Positions 11,855 through 23,153 of a DNA stretch of 64,000 nt are shown here, piece by piece (position 1 is the stretch's first letter; every line of letters starts with the position of its first letter). This DNA comes from Setomelanomma holmii. Its lineage: Eukaryota > Ascomycota > Dothideomycetes > Pleosporales > Phaeosphaeriaceae. The notes below the pieces were generated by a model, which saw nothing but the letters and a program-made list of their open reading frames with translations, ran no database searches and had not been told where the DNA came from. The stretch covers positions 310,001-374,000 of the forward strand of contig ML978158.1 of the NCBI GenBank assembly GCA_010015745.1, read 5' to 3'. The position numbers and the translations under genes are program-made.

Positions 11855-13610
11855 TCAAGCGTGGATCGCAGTTTGCACGTGCGGATACACTGCAATCATG
11901 CGGTGGTAGAGATCTGGATGCTCCCTCATGAGCACCTCTGGATCCCAGGCCATGGCAACGAAAATCGTATCGATACCGCTAGACAACGGTGTGGTGAAGA
12001 TGTTGCAGATTTGCAGGCCGATGAGGAATGCAAATGCGACCACAACGGGTGTGTAGCCGCCGTCTGAATTGTACGCTGGCGATGTGAAGATGAGATACAA
12101 GTAGGCGAGAAGAGCGCAGGCGTAGGCAATGAAAGTTGCACCCATGGAGAGCACAGGGCCAATCAAGCACTCGTTGACCAGCGCATCGATACCGCGATCC
12201 TTGATCATCCTGTGATGGTTAGCTTTCTGGTACAATAACTCAATGTTTTGAAACTCACTTCCAAGTATCCTTCGCAGCAGCGACGTAGCTCTTACCGTAC
12301 AGCGCAATATAGCTGAATGCATATCGGTTAAGGAATTCGACGGCCCAATTCAAGAGGCTGATGAGGCACCCTAGGATGCAGAACAGAACGGCACCAACGA
12401 TGTTACCATCGCCCGCCGCATTGCGCTGCGCAGCCGAACAAAGTTGTCGCAGGAACTGAATGATGGCCACAAGCAAGCTACCCAAGCTGATACTGCCGAA
12501 GCTGTACGTGACCGATCGTTTGAAAGCGCCGCGAGTTGCGCCTTTCGGCAAAGAGTTTGGGTTGAAGTACCAGGAACCGTATACTCCTGAGATCGTGGTA
12601 TGGATCGTGTTCTTGAGCCATTCAGATATCCAGTACATGGCGAATGTGACGAACACCAGTAGGCCGATGACTTTGCCATTGCTGCAGCCTCCAGCCCCAT
12701 TACTACATTGCGAATTATTCTGATTCGGCGTGTACTGAACGTAGATCGCGACCAAGGTGACGCTATACCAGGCTCCAAAAGCCGCAGCGAGTATGCCACC
12801 GATCAAGGAAACGACGTAGGTATGACCGTACTTCTTCGACACATCGATCGCAGTCTGGAGCATGAGAACGCTGAAAGGGATGCGCGGGATCTGTACCTGT
12901 TTAGCAAGATATCCTGTGCCTCCAAGAAGGATTTCCTCACCCAAGAGATAAAGCAAATCACATAGAAAATCGAGAACAGCAGAAATACGATGCCTCCGGA
13001 CCAGTATTTGCGACTCAGCATATACAGCGCAGTGGCGAAGCCAAACACGATATTCAGGATACCCGTGATCCAAATGAACCTCCATGAAGTCAGCTTGTGT
13101 TTCGCATACAGTTCGTGCGTTGCCATCTACTTACTGCTTCGTGAAGGCTCTAGCCGCCCACATATATGCGTAGCTCAAAAGGGTCGCCATACCCAACACA
13201 AACGCGAACAAAATGACCGTGTTCGAATTGAGCGCAAACTGGTTCGCATTGCCATAGATACCGCCCGAGTTCTGGTTGCTGTATCCGCGAATCGAGATCA
13301 CGGACACCGCGACATAGCCAAGAAACACTGCGATGAAGAGGATCCCAGCCCAAAGATCGTTGTACTTGGGCTTGTCGAGCTTGAACTGCTGCTCAAAGGT
13401 TTTGGAGTCGTTGCCATACCCATTCTGCTGATATCCTTGCTGTTGTTGTGGCGGTGGTCCCTGTGGAGGGCCGTAGTTCTGTCCATAGTTCTGGCCGTAA
13501 TTGGGCGGTTCCTGGCCGTACTTTGGCTGCCCTTGGTGATACGCATCCTGAGGTTGGTGTGGAGCGCCTCCACCGTTGTAATAGTCCGCTGCTTGACCCT
13601 GATGCGCCAT
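11855..13610 (-). CDS. PNS1: PNS1-type choline transporter-like membrane protein
   Basis: Member of the CTL/SLC44 family, plasma membrane; despite the name, yeast Pns1 has no proven choline transport. Four exons: 13135-13610, 12941-13079, 12259-12890 and 11855-12209. Introns are 55, 50 and 49 nt, phases close, and the product is 533 aa, the normal length. The N-terminus (about residues 1-65) is a cytosolic, low-complexity Y/G/Q/P-rich tail with repeated YGQN units. About ten hydrophobic segments follow, with the family's large loop between the first two. The SRYFLNRYAFSYIALYG-type block (here FLNRYAFSYIALYGKSY) and the C-terminal helices typical of CTL proteins are present. Start: ATG at 13610, first in the frame. 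The Y/G/Q tail is prion-like in composition. Confidence 0.93.
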
Positions 13611-14416
13611 TGCGCCGTTTTCAATCTTGCGACGAGTGAACTGAGAAGAAAGGGAGGAGAAAGAAACACAATCACAAGCTAAGCAATGATGTTTTGAAAG
13701 CGTCACTAGCTCACTTTTTCAGATGCGACAACCGTGGAACGTGTAGGGATACTGAGCGCAAGTGTGGCTGCTTTCACTGGTCACACCACGTCATTTGCGC
13801 GTGCCGGGGTCGGCATGTGCTCCGTGTCGTGGCGGCCAGATGTGATCAGTCTAGATCGTCGCTGTGATAAGCCGGCGATCAATGTCCACACATGAGCTTG
13901 TTTTGTTGGCCCTGCTGAACATCTATCGAATTCGCAAAGCTGTATCTTTTCAGCTGCCATGGTTTGGCGAATTCCAAGTCGTTTTGCATCGTGCTGCCCT
14001 GATTTCTTTGTCTCCGTCACAAGTTGCCGTTCTTCCCAGCCTTCTGCGCCACGATTTGAGCTTCTTGCCGGTTTTCCGAGTGCGTGTCCGGTAGCCAAGA
14101 GCCTTCTGTTCCGCGGGTCCGTCTTGGAGATTTGTGCAGAGTTGCAGCATAAGTCGCGACTCGTGAGTCCTGTTCCATGAAAGTTACACCATACGCTATC
14201 GCAGTAGGTGCCCATCATCATTTCTCCTCAAGGCGCATCAAAATCGCATGTGACCAGGGAAGGTATGTATAGGAATCGCATTGCCGTGATGTCTGAGTCG
14301 CAGTAGGATGCCGGGTCTAACAGGTGAGTGACAGCTCCATCACAGCTCCGTCGACCTCCCACATTGGCCTGATCCACCACGATATAACTTCATGAACTCT
14401 GATTCCATTCCAGCTC
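13611..14416. other. intergenic, no supported gene
   Basis: Promoter of the PNS1 gene and 3' flank of the cyclase gene. Only short shadow frames are seen. Confidence 0.5.
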
Positions 14417-15237
14417 TTACTGCAGCTTCAAACTCTTCCTCTCATTCCGATGCGCCCAGACATAGAAGAACGGGTACACAGTCTCCGGCAGCAGAGTAAC
14501 AATCATCCCACCAATGCTCCACGGATTAGCCACGTACGACCAGTTCTCCGGAACATTGTAATATCTCCATATGAAAACAAGGAAGGCAGTGATGCATCCA
14601 AGATACCTCGTGATCCTACGTTCGTCAGCAGTCTGTCGCTCTCCTTCATCATTTTCTCGACAAGTCAAAGCATCAAAAGCACTACTCACCAGATCTCCAA
14701 ACTCTGCCCTTTCGTATTCCCATTCTTCAAAAGATACCAAACCTGCCCCCATCCGATCGGCAACTCCAAATACAAACCCGTCCAAAACGCAGTCTTCTGC
14801 TCCCTCTCATCCGGCCACGTGCGTCCGCACCAGTACAAGAACGCTGCCCAGGCGGGTACTTGCCATGCCAACATCATGACCGCCCTCCCTCTTTCTTTCG
14901 GGGCATACGCGTACTTGAGAGCGGTAACAACAAACGTGATGTCGAACAAGAACCACACGAAGAAACACGCGCGCTGGAAAGTCGTCGTGGTGCATACGTA
15001 GGCGTAGTAGATTTCGTAGGCCATGGTTGCGGATAGGAACTGGACTGTGCCGGCTAGGTATCGGTCGCTGTAGGTGCGGATGGTGTAGAAGGTGTAGCAG
15101 AGGGTGTAGAGGACGCCGCAGGAGATGATCAAGAAGTCGGTGATGAAGAAGTAGGATTCTGGGGGGTTGAGAGCTAGATCATTGGACTGCGGTATGAGGT
15201 GGTAGGATTCATATTTTCTGGCTAGGCCGAAGGGCAT
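14417..15237 (-). CDS. integral membrane terpene cyclase-like protein (PaxB family)
   Basis: Two exons, 14690-15237 and 14417-14615, with a 74-nt intron that has a GTGAGT donor and CGTAG acceptor; 248 aa. The size and layout, about seven transmembrane helices and almost no soluble part, match the PaxB/AtmB/Pyr4 group of membrane cyclases that protonate epoxide prenyl chains in meroterpenoid and indole-diterpene pathways. Family-like blocks: an acidic residue in the second helix (TMAYEIYYA), an Asp in the next (FLFDITF), the QVWYLLKNG-turn-GQSLEIW block, and PETVYPFFY near the C-terminus. The last motif has Glu where I would expect an acidic residue. No prenyltransferase, GGPP synthase, polyketide synthase or FAD epoxidase lies nearby, so a primary-metabolism or orphan role is as likely as a natural-product one. 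Family call from memory of motifs; function is inference. Confidence 0.65.
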
Positions 15238-15994
15238 GATGGTGGTCAAGTCGGTGATAGGACAAGGTGGTGGAAAATGTCCGATTACGAAAGGAAGATC
15301 TCGAAGACTGATGTAGAGACTGATTTGCAAACAAAGTAGAAGCAGAGAGAGGTGATCAAGGAAGCAAAATTCGATTTATTGAAGTGGAAGTTTCTGGTTG
15401 CTGGTTGACGTGGATGTACTAATACAATGAACGCAATGCTGACATGCCAAGCTTCCGACAATTCCGGACGATGCGGGATTGTAGTCTCGGACCATCCGGA
15501 TGCGTAGCTTTCCACTTTTTGAAAGCCCACTAAGTACTTTAGTATACTCAGCCTCATTATAGTCGTCGTGCTTGACGTAATGGCACATGATGCACTATCC
15601 GATGTTGTTGCAAGTCGCACTTTGGCCCTTCCGGCCTCGCTCATGTGCCCATGCGAGTATCTCGCTTGGGGAAAAGAGGTTTGGGGCACCTTAGAGCGTT
15701 TCAATGCGTCTGACTAAGTAGAAGCATTGATGCGAGAAAGGTTGTGCGACCAGTCGGGTGTAAAATGCAGATCTGTATCCTGGTCGGAGGCAAGCGCATT
15801 GTCTTGCTTCCATTCGAGTCTCCCGCTTATTTCAATTCTCTGGAAAGCAACCGAAGTACGCCTTTGCGAACATGTCGAGTAGTCAAGATTGCTTCTGATA
15901 TTTGCAGACTACCTGGGAGCAACCTGAACCTGTCGCGCCACACAAACCGTCCTGAATGGGAGATACGCCAACGATCCTTCTGTTGTGTCCGAAC
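15238..15994. other. intergenic, no supported gene
   Basis: Promoter of the cyclase-like gene and 3' flank of the next minus-strand gene. No convincing frame. Confidence 0.5.
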
Positions 15995-17126
15995 TCAGGA
16001 GGTCAACTCGTCTGGATCGATTGATTCCCAATAGGGGAACTGATAACCGAACTCATGTCTCTCCATGAAGCGGACAGGCCCACTATATTCGAGGTATTCC
16101 CGTAAAGTCGACCGACACCAGAGTCGAACAGCGTTGTCTCGTGAGTGCATTGAGATGCTGTTAAGTCTGAAGTCAATGTCGTGTTTGTCAGACCAGGACT
16201 TCATGGTCCCTCGCGGGTCGATATAAGAACCATCACTGCTCGTGTACACTCGCGTGACTGGCGCATGTACACCAACAAGTTCCAAACTGGGGCGAGTTCG
16301 AACCAGATCTTGCAGTGCCAGTGTGAGGCATTCTAGTGTTCGTAACCGTCGCCTATCTTGGGAGCCTAATGGCAAGTCGAAGTGCAACGAGAAGAGTACG
16401 GGGCATTTATCTTGCACAAAGCGTATCGAATCAGCCAGTCTGGCAAGATTATTTCTGACCTGCGTTCTTGCCACATCGAGTGCATGCGGTTGTTCGACAG
16501 CATACTGATCTTGACCATGACTGCTCAAGTGGATTCGACGCATGAATCGGAAAGTTGAGTTCGCCAGCATCCTGCGCTCAATTCTGGCTGGGCCATTTTC
16601 GAATCTCGACCTCACTCCCGAATATGCATTATGCCAATTGTTGAAGAATGTTGTCTTATCGCTAAAGGGGAAACGGGAAAGCCACGACAATGTTCCGATA
16701 GACAATCTCGAGTACCTCGTCCCGTAGACTGCGATTGACGCCAAACAAGTCCTTGTCGGGCATGGTGATGTCCGGATTGCTTCCAAACTTGGCTGTCTCG
16801 TAGCTGTAGAACAGGAAGTGCATAAAACGGCGCTTCCATGGACCGGAGAGATTGTCCTTGTTGTCAAATGACTCGTTCTCAACATGGAATGTCTTGTAAC
16901 AAACGATATCGAGATAGCCATAGATACGCTCTCGAACCTCGTAAGGCAATCGCTCAAGTCTGGAGGATATTCGCGGTTTTGGCAACTCGTACGGAATGGC
17001 GTTCTCTGCGGTCAATTCGGTGACTTGTTTGAGACGGCGGCGAAAAGGCAGTTGCGCATCGAATTGCGAATCCAGAGTCACGAAAGGGCGATGCATTGGA
17101 ACTGGCAGGCCATACTCGGTGTCCAT
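15995..17126 (-). pseudogene. F-box/2EXR-like protein with a one-nucleotide frame break
   Basis: From ATG 17126 the frame runs about 154 codons and then hits TAG at 16662-16664. The coding signal continues seamlessly in the next frame from about 16670 to a stop at 15995. The first part has the typical fungal 2EXR/F-box-like start (LERLPYEVRERIYGYLD) and the block GVNRSLRDEVLEIVYRN. The second part continues the usual F-x-NNW and leucine-rich C-terminal half (LRTLECLTLALQDL). The break sits in a homopolymer context (AAA at 16664-16666, GGGG at 16667-16670 on the plus strand). Removing one base would join both halves into about 375 residues. No phase-compatible intron spares the conserved block. 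Either a pseudogene, an assembly indel, or two truncated products. Function unknown; such proteins often serve in ubiquitin ligase recognition. Confidence 0.6.
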
Positions 17127-17414
17127 TGTGCTCGTTATGTTGGTGTGGTATGGACGATGTGCAGAAGCGGCAGTGGAGCTCGATCGAACGCGTAGCTTCT
17201 GAAGTGCTTTGTCTAAGTAGCGAAAGAGTGAGTATGATGGGCAAAGCAAAATTTGTAGGGGCAAGCTATCGGAAGAGGCTATCGCCAAGAAGTTTACGAC
17301 AGCCATGCAACCCTTAGCGTGGTCCGTGGAGATGATGAGGAGTAAATATCGAAATCGGCGTGAGACTCTCCCTGAGTCACACTGGCAATGAAAGATCGGC
17401 GCATAGGGGCCGTG

Positions 17415-19325
17415 TCACTCAGCAGCCTCGAAGGCGTCAGGTCCACTGTCGCACTCGGAGCAACGTATATCCGCCGAGAGTTTCTTCAGCAAAGATGCTG
17501 ATGGCCTGGAAGTTGGTTCTGGGACAATCATTGAAGCGAAGAAGTCTGCCACCTCCCTTGGCATGCGAGAGGAGCCATCCAACCACCCAGGACATTGCGC
17601 GCCGAAGATTTCCCTACGCCATTGGGTGACCACATCGATATTGGCGTGAAAAGCTGGATTGCCTGAGCTCGCTTTCCGCAGCTCTAGTAATCTCTGCCGT
17701 TCGTCTGGGAGACCGCTCAAATTCGGGAACACTAAAAACGAATATACAGTAGCCAACATCTCCATGAACACACGACCTAGAGAGAAGATGTCCGCACTGA
17801 AATCCCTCTTGTCCTGGAGAGCAACCTCTGGTGCTTCGTAGATGCGTGTGAGAGAGATGGGCGAGTCGGTCTCCGATTCTGCTGCTGACATATATGCCCG
17901 TGCAATACCAAAATCCGCAACGTATATCTTGTATGAGGGTGCTCCTCTTTGTCGCCGGACCAGTAAATTCTTGGGCTTTATATCCATGTGCTTTATATTT
18001 TGTTCATGGATAAAGCAGATCGCGGTCGAAAGACAACCAATAAAGGTGATGAGCGTGTCCGTGAAGGTCAAAGACGATAACTGCCACGTCTTCTCAGTCA
18101 AAAGATCCAAGTACTCGTCCATGAAGGCTTCTAGATCCCACTCAGCCACCGGGTATAGCAGAATGACAAGAGTTTTCCGTAGGGTATATGTGCCCACTAC
18201 CCGCACCACATGTGAGTGCTGCAAGCGTTGTAGATGTGCTACTTCAAGCACCGCATCCTCCTTTTTAAGATGCCGGTTACAGATGATTTTCTTTCGAGCG
18301 AGCTGAATACGACAGCATCTGACGCTGTCGATGATGCCTGTCTGACCACGGCCCAGAGTATCCTCAGACATCAAGGGGATCTGATCCCCTACACGATACT
18401 CGACATGTTGCCTACGTCCGGACCAGTCCAGCTCTTCCGACGGGTCAAGAAGAATGCCTCGGCCATGAAGATATGTCAACCATTCGCTACTAAAGACCTC
18501 GGGCTTCATTCGAGTCTTTGGAGCAAAGAAGCGGAAAATTTCTGTGGTGATTGCGGTCTCCAGGGCTCTTCGGTCGACCATCCTACGCTTGTCGACTGAT
18601 GCTCTTCCTGAAACTTCATGTTGCTCGAGCTGAGCGATGAGACCTGGTATCAATGCTTGAGCTTCCTTCCACTCTGATGCATGCTCAATCGGAGCAAGTG
18701 CTTTGCTGACGAGATCGTGCAGCTCCACCTGTCCTACTTCGAGAAGGTTGAGACCTGCCTTCGAATGACCGAAGGCCAGAGCCTGAGCCACGATACATCT
18801 CACAAGCTGATCAAAAGATGATTGGCCATTATCCCCAGTAGAAACGGTATGCCATGGGAGGACTTCATCACCTTCAGGCATGTTCACTAGAGGTCCCGCA
18901 AATTTGCCGTTTGTCTTCCAGAACGACACAAACCCGCCAGGCGCCGTAGCGTAACTAGCAATACTCGATAGCGCTGTCTGGAAACTTCTGGGGCTGTTGA
19001 TATTGAACGATCCCTTCTTCAATGACGTTAATGGAGCCCTGAAGCTGCCACGTTGCCTGACTGATTCGAAGAAGCTGGCTTGTGGCATACTTGTACCGTA
19101 GATGCTGGGTATGGTATCGTGACGCAGTGGTTCAGCAAGCTCTCCCAGCTCACCGTCTTCGTCGGCTAGCCCATCGCTATCATTGTCTGATGTCGCAGCA
19201 CGTTTGAGCAAGTCATGCTCCTCGGATTCCATGAAAGGCCCTGGGCGACGAGATGGCTTAGCGCCATGTGCAATGTTGCTTGTTGATGTTGTTTTGCCTA
19301 GTTGGCTGTGCGTAAGGATGTCCAT
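17415..19325 (-). CDS. protein kinase with long N-terminal extension
   Basis: Single exon, 636 aa from the ATG at 19325. Residues 1-320 are a Ser-rich, probably partly disordered extension that I cannot assign. This type of extension is common in dothideomycete orphan kinases. The kinase domain covers about 325-620. A glycine loop reads GRGQTGIIDSV, followed by Lys-rich strands that may hold the ATP lysine. Then come a helix Glu, the catalytic loop HMDIKPKNLL (His-Met-Asp in place of HRD), DFG in VADFGIARAY, and YEAPE as the APE motif. Because Asp, Lys, Asn and DFG are kept, activity is plausible; HMD is tolerated in several fungal kinases. The substrate and pathway are unknown. Confidence 0.85.
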   Translation of the reverse strand: MDILTHSQLGKTTSTSNIAHGAKPSRRPGPFMESEEHDLLKRAATSDNDSDGLADEDGELGELAEPLRHDTIPSIYGTSMPQASFFESVRQRGSFRAPLTSLKKGSFNINSPRSFQTALSSIASYATAPGGFVSFWKTNGKFAGPLVNMPEGDEVLPWHTVSTGDNGQSSFDQLVRCIVAQALAFGHSKAGLNLLEVGQVELHDLVSKALAPIEHASEWKEAQALIPGLIAQLEQHEVSGRASVDKRRMVDRRALETAITTEIFRFFAPKTRMKPEVFSSEWLTYLHGRGILLDPSEELDWSGRRQHVEYRVGDQIPLMSEDTLGRGQTGIIDSVRCCRIQLARKKIICNRHLKKEDAVLEVAHLQRLQHSHVVRVVGTYTLRKTLVILLYPVAEWDLEAFMDEYLDLLTEKTWQLSSLTFTDTLITFIGCLSTAICFIHEQNIKHMDIKPKNLLVRRQRGAPSYKIYVADFGIARAYMSAAESETDSPISLTRIYEAPEVALQDKRDFSADIFSLGRVFMEMLATVYSFLVFPNLSGLPDERQRLLELRKASSGNPAFHANIDVVTQWRREIFGAQCPGWLDGSSRMPREVADFFASMIVPEPTSRPSASLLKKLSADIRCSECDSGPDAFEAAE

Positions 19326-19437
19326 CAGTGAGGGAAGCCTTCAATTTTGGGTGACACATCCACATGCCACTTGAGCCCTGTGGTGGCTCTGTTGTCTGCA
19401 CATGTTTGCAAAGTTCATTCGCATTCCAGAACGGTCT

Positions 19438-19674
19438 CTAGCACCATCGACAAAGCGGGGCTTTACGCGAAGGACTTTCGCCAAGACTAGGAGTCGTTGC
19501 TAACGAAGGACTCCTACCAAAAGTATGGCTTAATATTGAATTTTCATTGATTTCTGCTAGGTAATCTTCCTCCTCGAGGCGGGCCATGAAGTTGGTGTTG
19601 GGTTGTCCAGGTCTCAGAGTACCCTTGCGTCTGGGGCCCCAGAACGCCGGATCAAGACCATTTGGTAGTGTCAT
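19438..19674 (-). CDS. small hypothetical protein
   Basis: An ATG-started frame of 78 codons upstream of the kinase gene on the same strand. Composition is protein-like (MTLPNGLDPAFWGPRRKG start, acidic and Ser-rich middle), but there is no domain. It could be a separate small gene, or an upstream exon of another model. A possible donor GTAAAG lies near its end, but the frame into the kinase ATG contains a stop, so I did not join them. Weak call. Confidence 0.25.
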   Translation of the reverse strand: MTLPNGLDPAFWGPRRKGTLRPGQPNTNFMARLEEEDYLAEINENSILSHTFGRSPSLATTPSLGESPSRKAPLCRWC

Positions 19675-20603
19675 GATGATATGGAAGTTATCCTATATCG
19701 TCGTGTTTCGGTACAGACGGCTTTCGTGCGGCACGCGTCGTAAGTGAGCTCGCTAGCTACGAGCACTGCAAGCTGCTTTCCTGCATGGAGACCGGAAGGG
19801 ACATTCGATGAGACATTAGTTTGTGTCGTCGAAAGACAACCAGAAGGTCGTCGTGGCCAGGCCGCTCTCGAGGTGGGCTGAGTCGCACGTGTGACACGTG
19901 CACATACATGCTGGAAGTGGCTGCAGCAGATGGCTCATGATTGGTAAGTTGAACTTCGCAGCATCGGGTGTTGTACAAGGCATCGCAAAGGAGGAGTGCG
20001 CAAGACATAAAAGATGGCAATCAAAGCGATCAGGGCACTTTCCGACCTAGCTTCCTAGCGCCGGCCGGGACTTTCTTGACCCTGAGAAGCAACGTTCATT
20101 TCGCGCTTTCGACTTCGCCTCCTGCACTCTCGTCACATGCTACCGCGTCTACCTCGCAACGCGGTACGAAAAGAAACATACGCGTCGTATGTGCTGGAGG
20201 CGTGACCCATGCGACCACCGTTCATTCGCCAGAAGACGAGCAAACGCGCGATGGCGCATCGTCTACGTGTCCAGAAGAGAGTTGGCACCAGTCAAGTGGC
20301 AACGAAGCAAGGCATGTGAAGCAATGAAACGTAAGGAGAGTCGCGGTGAGAGCTTGGGATACCGTGGAAGTGGAGGCAACAGGGAGAGATCGAGAAACTT
20401 GAGATACGCTGCCTGGGTATATGACTCCGACTCCAATACTGACCAATAGGATCCACTGGTCCAGCGACACAACAACGGACATCGCGACCGTTGCTCGACT
20501 GCCTGTGCGGGCTGATAAGCTCCTCCGACTACACAAGTAATCGACTATGGCCCGCACCCTGGAGAATTCCCCGCTCTCTGGAAACAAACCCATCTAACGC
20601 CAG
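19675..20603. other. intergenic, no supported gene
   Basis: Only short overlapping frames on both strands; 20189-20449 plus is R-rich and looks like a shadow. Confidence 0.5.
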
Positions 20604-21869
20604 TTACATGTTCTCCTCCCAAGCGAACCCCGGTCGGTCCGATAAAAACTTCTCTATGCTATTACTTTTGCTCTCAAAGACTTCCTCGACTATGGGAGTT
20701 TTTGGTAGGTCCTCCTCAGGCTCATCCACTAGAGTATCGCTGCTACTGCCGGTTCCAAAGAGACTCTGGGGATGGTCAGTGGCCATTCGACTGTCGGCAA
20801 CCACAGAGAGACTTACGGGCGAATAACAATGCATTGGTACATCCACCTCACGCCCAGGCCATGTCCACGAACGCTCGGTTCCCATGGCGATTTTTTTATC
20901 GATGCACTGCGCTTCGATCAAAGCTTTGCTCGACATGATAGGATCAAAAGAGTCTTTGGCCTCAGGCACGGCTGTCTTGGCGTCCCAGTCGTAGAAGTGA
21001 AACTTCGGTACGGATCCGCTGCTCGTGCAATCCGGCATGGCTGCTGCTTCATGCAGTAGATCTGCTGACAAGCCGAGGTCTTGGTCCAGCTGTGACTCCG
21101 TCACACCAGGCTGTGAAGGCGTGTCCGGAGCGATACCCCGGACATTGTGGTCCAGATCCTCAGGAACGTACCCTTGCTTGGTGGTATCCAATCTCGCACA
21201 TTCGGGGATATGCGTGCTTGATTGTGCCATTGTTGGCGATCGGGTCTCATCCCCAAGTTGTGTCGCGGAGCTTTGACTCTCTGCCCGCGGTGGTGTAAGA
21301 TGGCCACGGTTCTGTGCATACACAAATCCTGGTTGAAGGGAAGCCCTCGAATGGAGACTGTACAGAGGTGCGTACGTTGTAGCATGCATGGGGACGGACA
21401 AATATTGATGAGCTGCTTCGGGCGCAAACAGGTGGGCGCCTGGCGGCGATCGTGCGTAAGGCCCGTACTGGACAGGGCATGCAGCGTGCGTGTTGGAGAC
21501 AGGAACATGCTGGCCGTTCACCCGTTGCCGCGTGCGGCCATCGCTCAACCTCCGCCGACCATTGTTCGGAGAGTTCAGTCTCTGGCAGCTTCCAGATATC
21601 GCAGCATTGCCTCGTGGGCCGATTGAGGGTGCGCCATTCATACCCTGCGTTGCTGTTGCTGCCGGGTGCTCTTGTCTCTTTTGTTTCTTGTCTCTGATCT
21701 TTTCTTGTACGGGTTGCCAGAAGGCTATCCGCCGCTCCTTGCGGGACAGCTTCTGGCCTGCTCCACCAATCGCCGGTGTGCCATCCGCGTGCGGTGGGTG
21801 CGGTGTGGCAATCTCAATACCATCTTGCTGTGGGACTGTGTCCTCAGTGGGCGGAACATCACTCGCCAT
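20604..21869 (-). CDS. disordered hypothetical protein
   Basis: An open frame of 421 codons from ATG 21869, but it contains a perfect intron signature at 20766-20816 (GTAAGT donor, CTGAC branch, CCCAG acceptor). The intron is 51 nt, in phase and stop-free, so both the spliced (404 aa) and unspliced (421 aa) products are possible. The N-terminal third has a basic motif (KLSRKERRIAFWQPVQEK followed by KKQKRQ) that could be a nuclear signal. The middle is Pro/Ser/His-rich and disordered, and the C-terminus is acidic with a conserved-looking FHFYDWDAK segment. No domain is recognised; likely a lineage-restricted protein. Confidence 0.6.
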   Translation of the reverse strand: MASDVPPTEDTVPQQDGIEIATPHPPHADGTPAIGGAGQKLSRKERRIAFWQPVQEKIRDKKQKRQEHPAATATQGMNGAPSIGPRGNAAISGSCQRLNSPNNGRRRLSDGRTRQRVNGQHVPVSNTHAACPVQYGPYARSPPGAHLFAPEAAHQYLSVPMHATTYAPLYSLHSRASLQPGFVYAQNRGHLTPPRAESQSSATQLGDETRSPTMAQSSTHIPECARLDTTKQGYVPEDLDHNVRGIAPDTPSQPGVTESQLDQDLGLSADLLHEAAAMPDCTSSGSVPKFHFYDWDAKTAVPEAKDSFDPIMSSKALIEAQCIDKKIAMGTERSWTWPGREVDVPMHCYSPVSLSVVADSRMATDHPQSLFGTGSSSDTLVDEPEEDLPKTPIVEEVFESKSNSIEKFLSDRPGFAWEENM

Positions 21870-23153
21870 GGTTTACGAAGCGATTTTGCGGCGCGGTGGT
21901 GTTGGGAGGAGAGGAAGGTGTCCTGTCTGTGACCAGCTCAGAGTCAGCAGCCGTCCACCAGAGGGAACTCGAATCCCTGTCCAGGCTTCAGAGCTACAAG
22001 TTGAGAAAGACTCACCGAGCGTTGGACGGGCGTGCGAAAAGCGGTGACAGAGGAGAAGGGACACAGCAGATACTGACGACACTTCCAGGTCTCCTCGAGG
22101 CACCGTGTTTACGGTGTTGAACAAACGTTTGCAGCTTTGATCGACAGTTACGATGATGTAGCGCGCTCCACCTCCCCCGGCCGCTGAGGCGCAAGTAGCG
22201 TACGCCAATCGCTGGGCCAGGAACACGCGATAACACACCTTCACAAACCCCTTGGACACGACAAGAAGGACAATTAGCTGTGCATTCCACCATTCTTGGA
22301 ATATTCCAACAATTGGCAAGCGATTGCGCCCTTGCGCCCAGTCTTCCTTTCGTGAGGAGAGGCATACCACTACTGCTGTGTTTCTGGTGTTGCAGCGAGA
22401 GGAAACGCCGCCCAACTCCCACAAAGTCACACGATGCGATGCCGTGATCCGGCGCGTGGCTCAGCGGCCCCCAATCCGTACAGACACAACATGAACGGGT
22501 GGTGCATTATGAACGGCCTGCCCAAGCTCCCCGAGCGTAGTCCAACGAGATGCGTGAGGCGTTCAATGGCACGGTATGTGGCACCTTGTCCGAGGCCAAC
22601 CTCCGGCGCGCTCTGTCAGGCTGCCATTCCTGCTGCGATCTGTGCGCAGGCAGCAAGTTGGCGGGCTTTGTGATTCTGGCCGCGTCTGTGCATCCGCGGC
22701 GATGGAAGAGCGCATCCGCAGACTGTAGCTTGGTCTGAATTGAACACAAAAAGACGTCAGTGTTTCGTTTTTCTCGTACGAAGCATGCCTCATGCTCAAA
22801 CTCAAACACCCATCACTGAAGTTTACCGAGCACACCGTGCGCGACTGCTTCAGTCCACTAAGCTTTCAAGCAGCAATACGTCACATGCAAGCAACTACAA
22901 TCTCAAAGCTAGGGACAGGTATTGGTTTTTCGCACGGGAACACTGATTAATGTATTCGTGCGATGATTAAAAGCCGTTGTCCCTGCTAACGTGGTACATA
23001 CATGCATGCAGATGTGGATATATAACGAACAGACTCCGGCATCAAGGTCGTCCCCGCGCAATGCTTCAATGATTCTCGAGCACATTACTCGTAAAGTCGC
23101 AACTCCAACATAAACATCGTGAGAATGCCCTTCATTCTCTGGAACCGCATCTA
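21870..23153. other. intergenic, no supported gene
   Basis: Promoter and 5' leader of the 20604-21869 gene and the 3' flank of the ECM11-like gene. Frames such as 21873-22430 minus are low-complexity shadows. Nothing else is visible. Confidence 0.5.

Noticed and set aside
16670..16723. 54-nt intron with a good polypyrimidine tract in the F-box/2EXR gene
   Set aside because: Donor GTACTC and acceptor TTTAG look fine, but the junction leads at once to a TAA and would delete a conserved block.
21873..22430. 185-codon minus frame upstream of the 20604-21869 gene
   Set aside because: Low-complexity, no ATG-led protein-like start and no continuity with the downstream gene; likely leader sequence.
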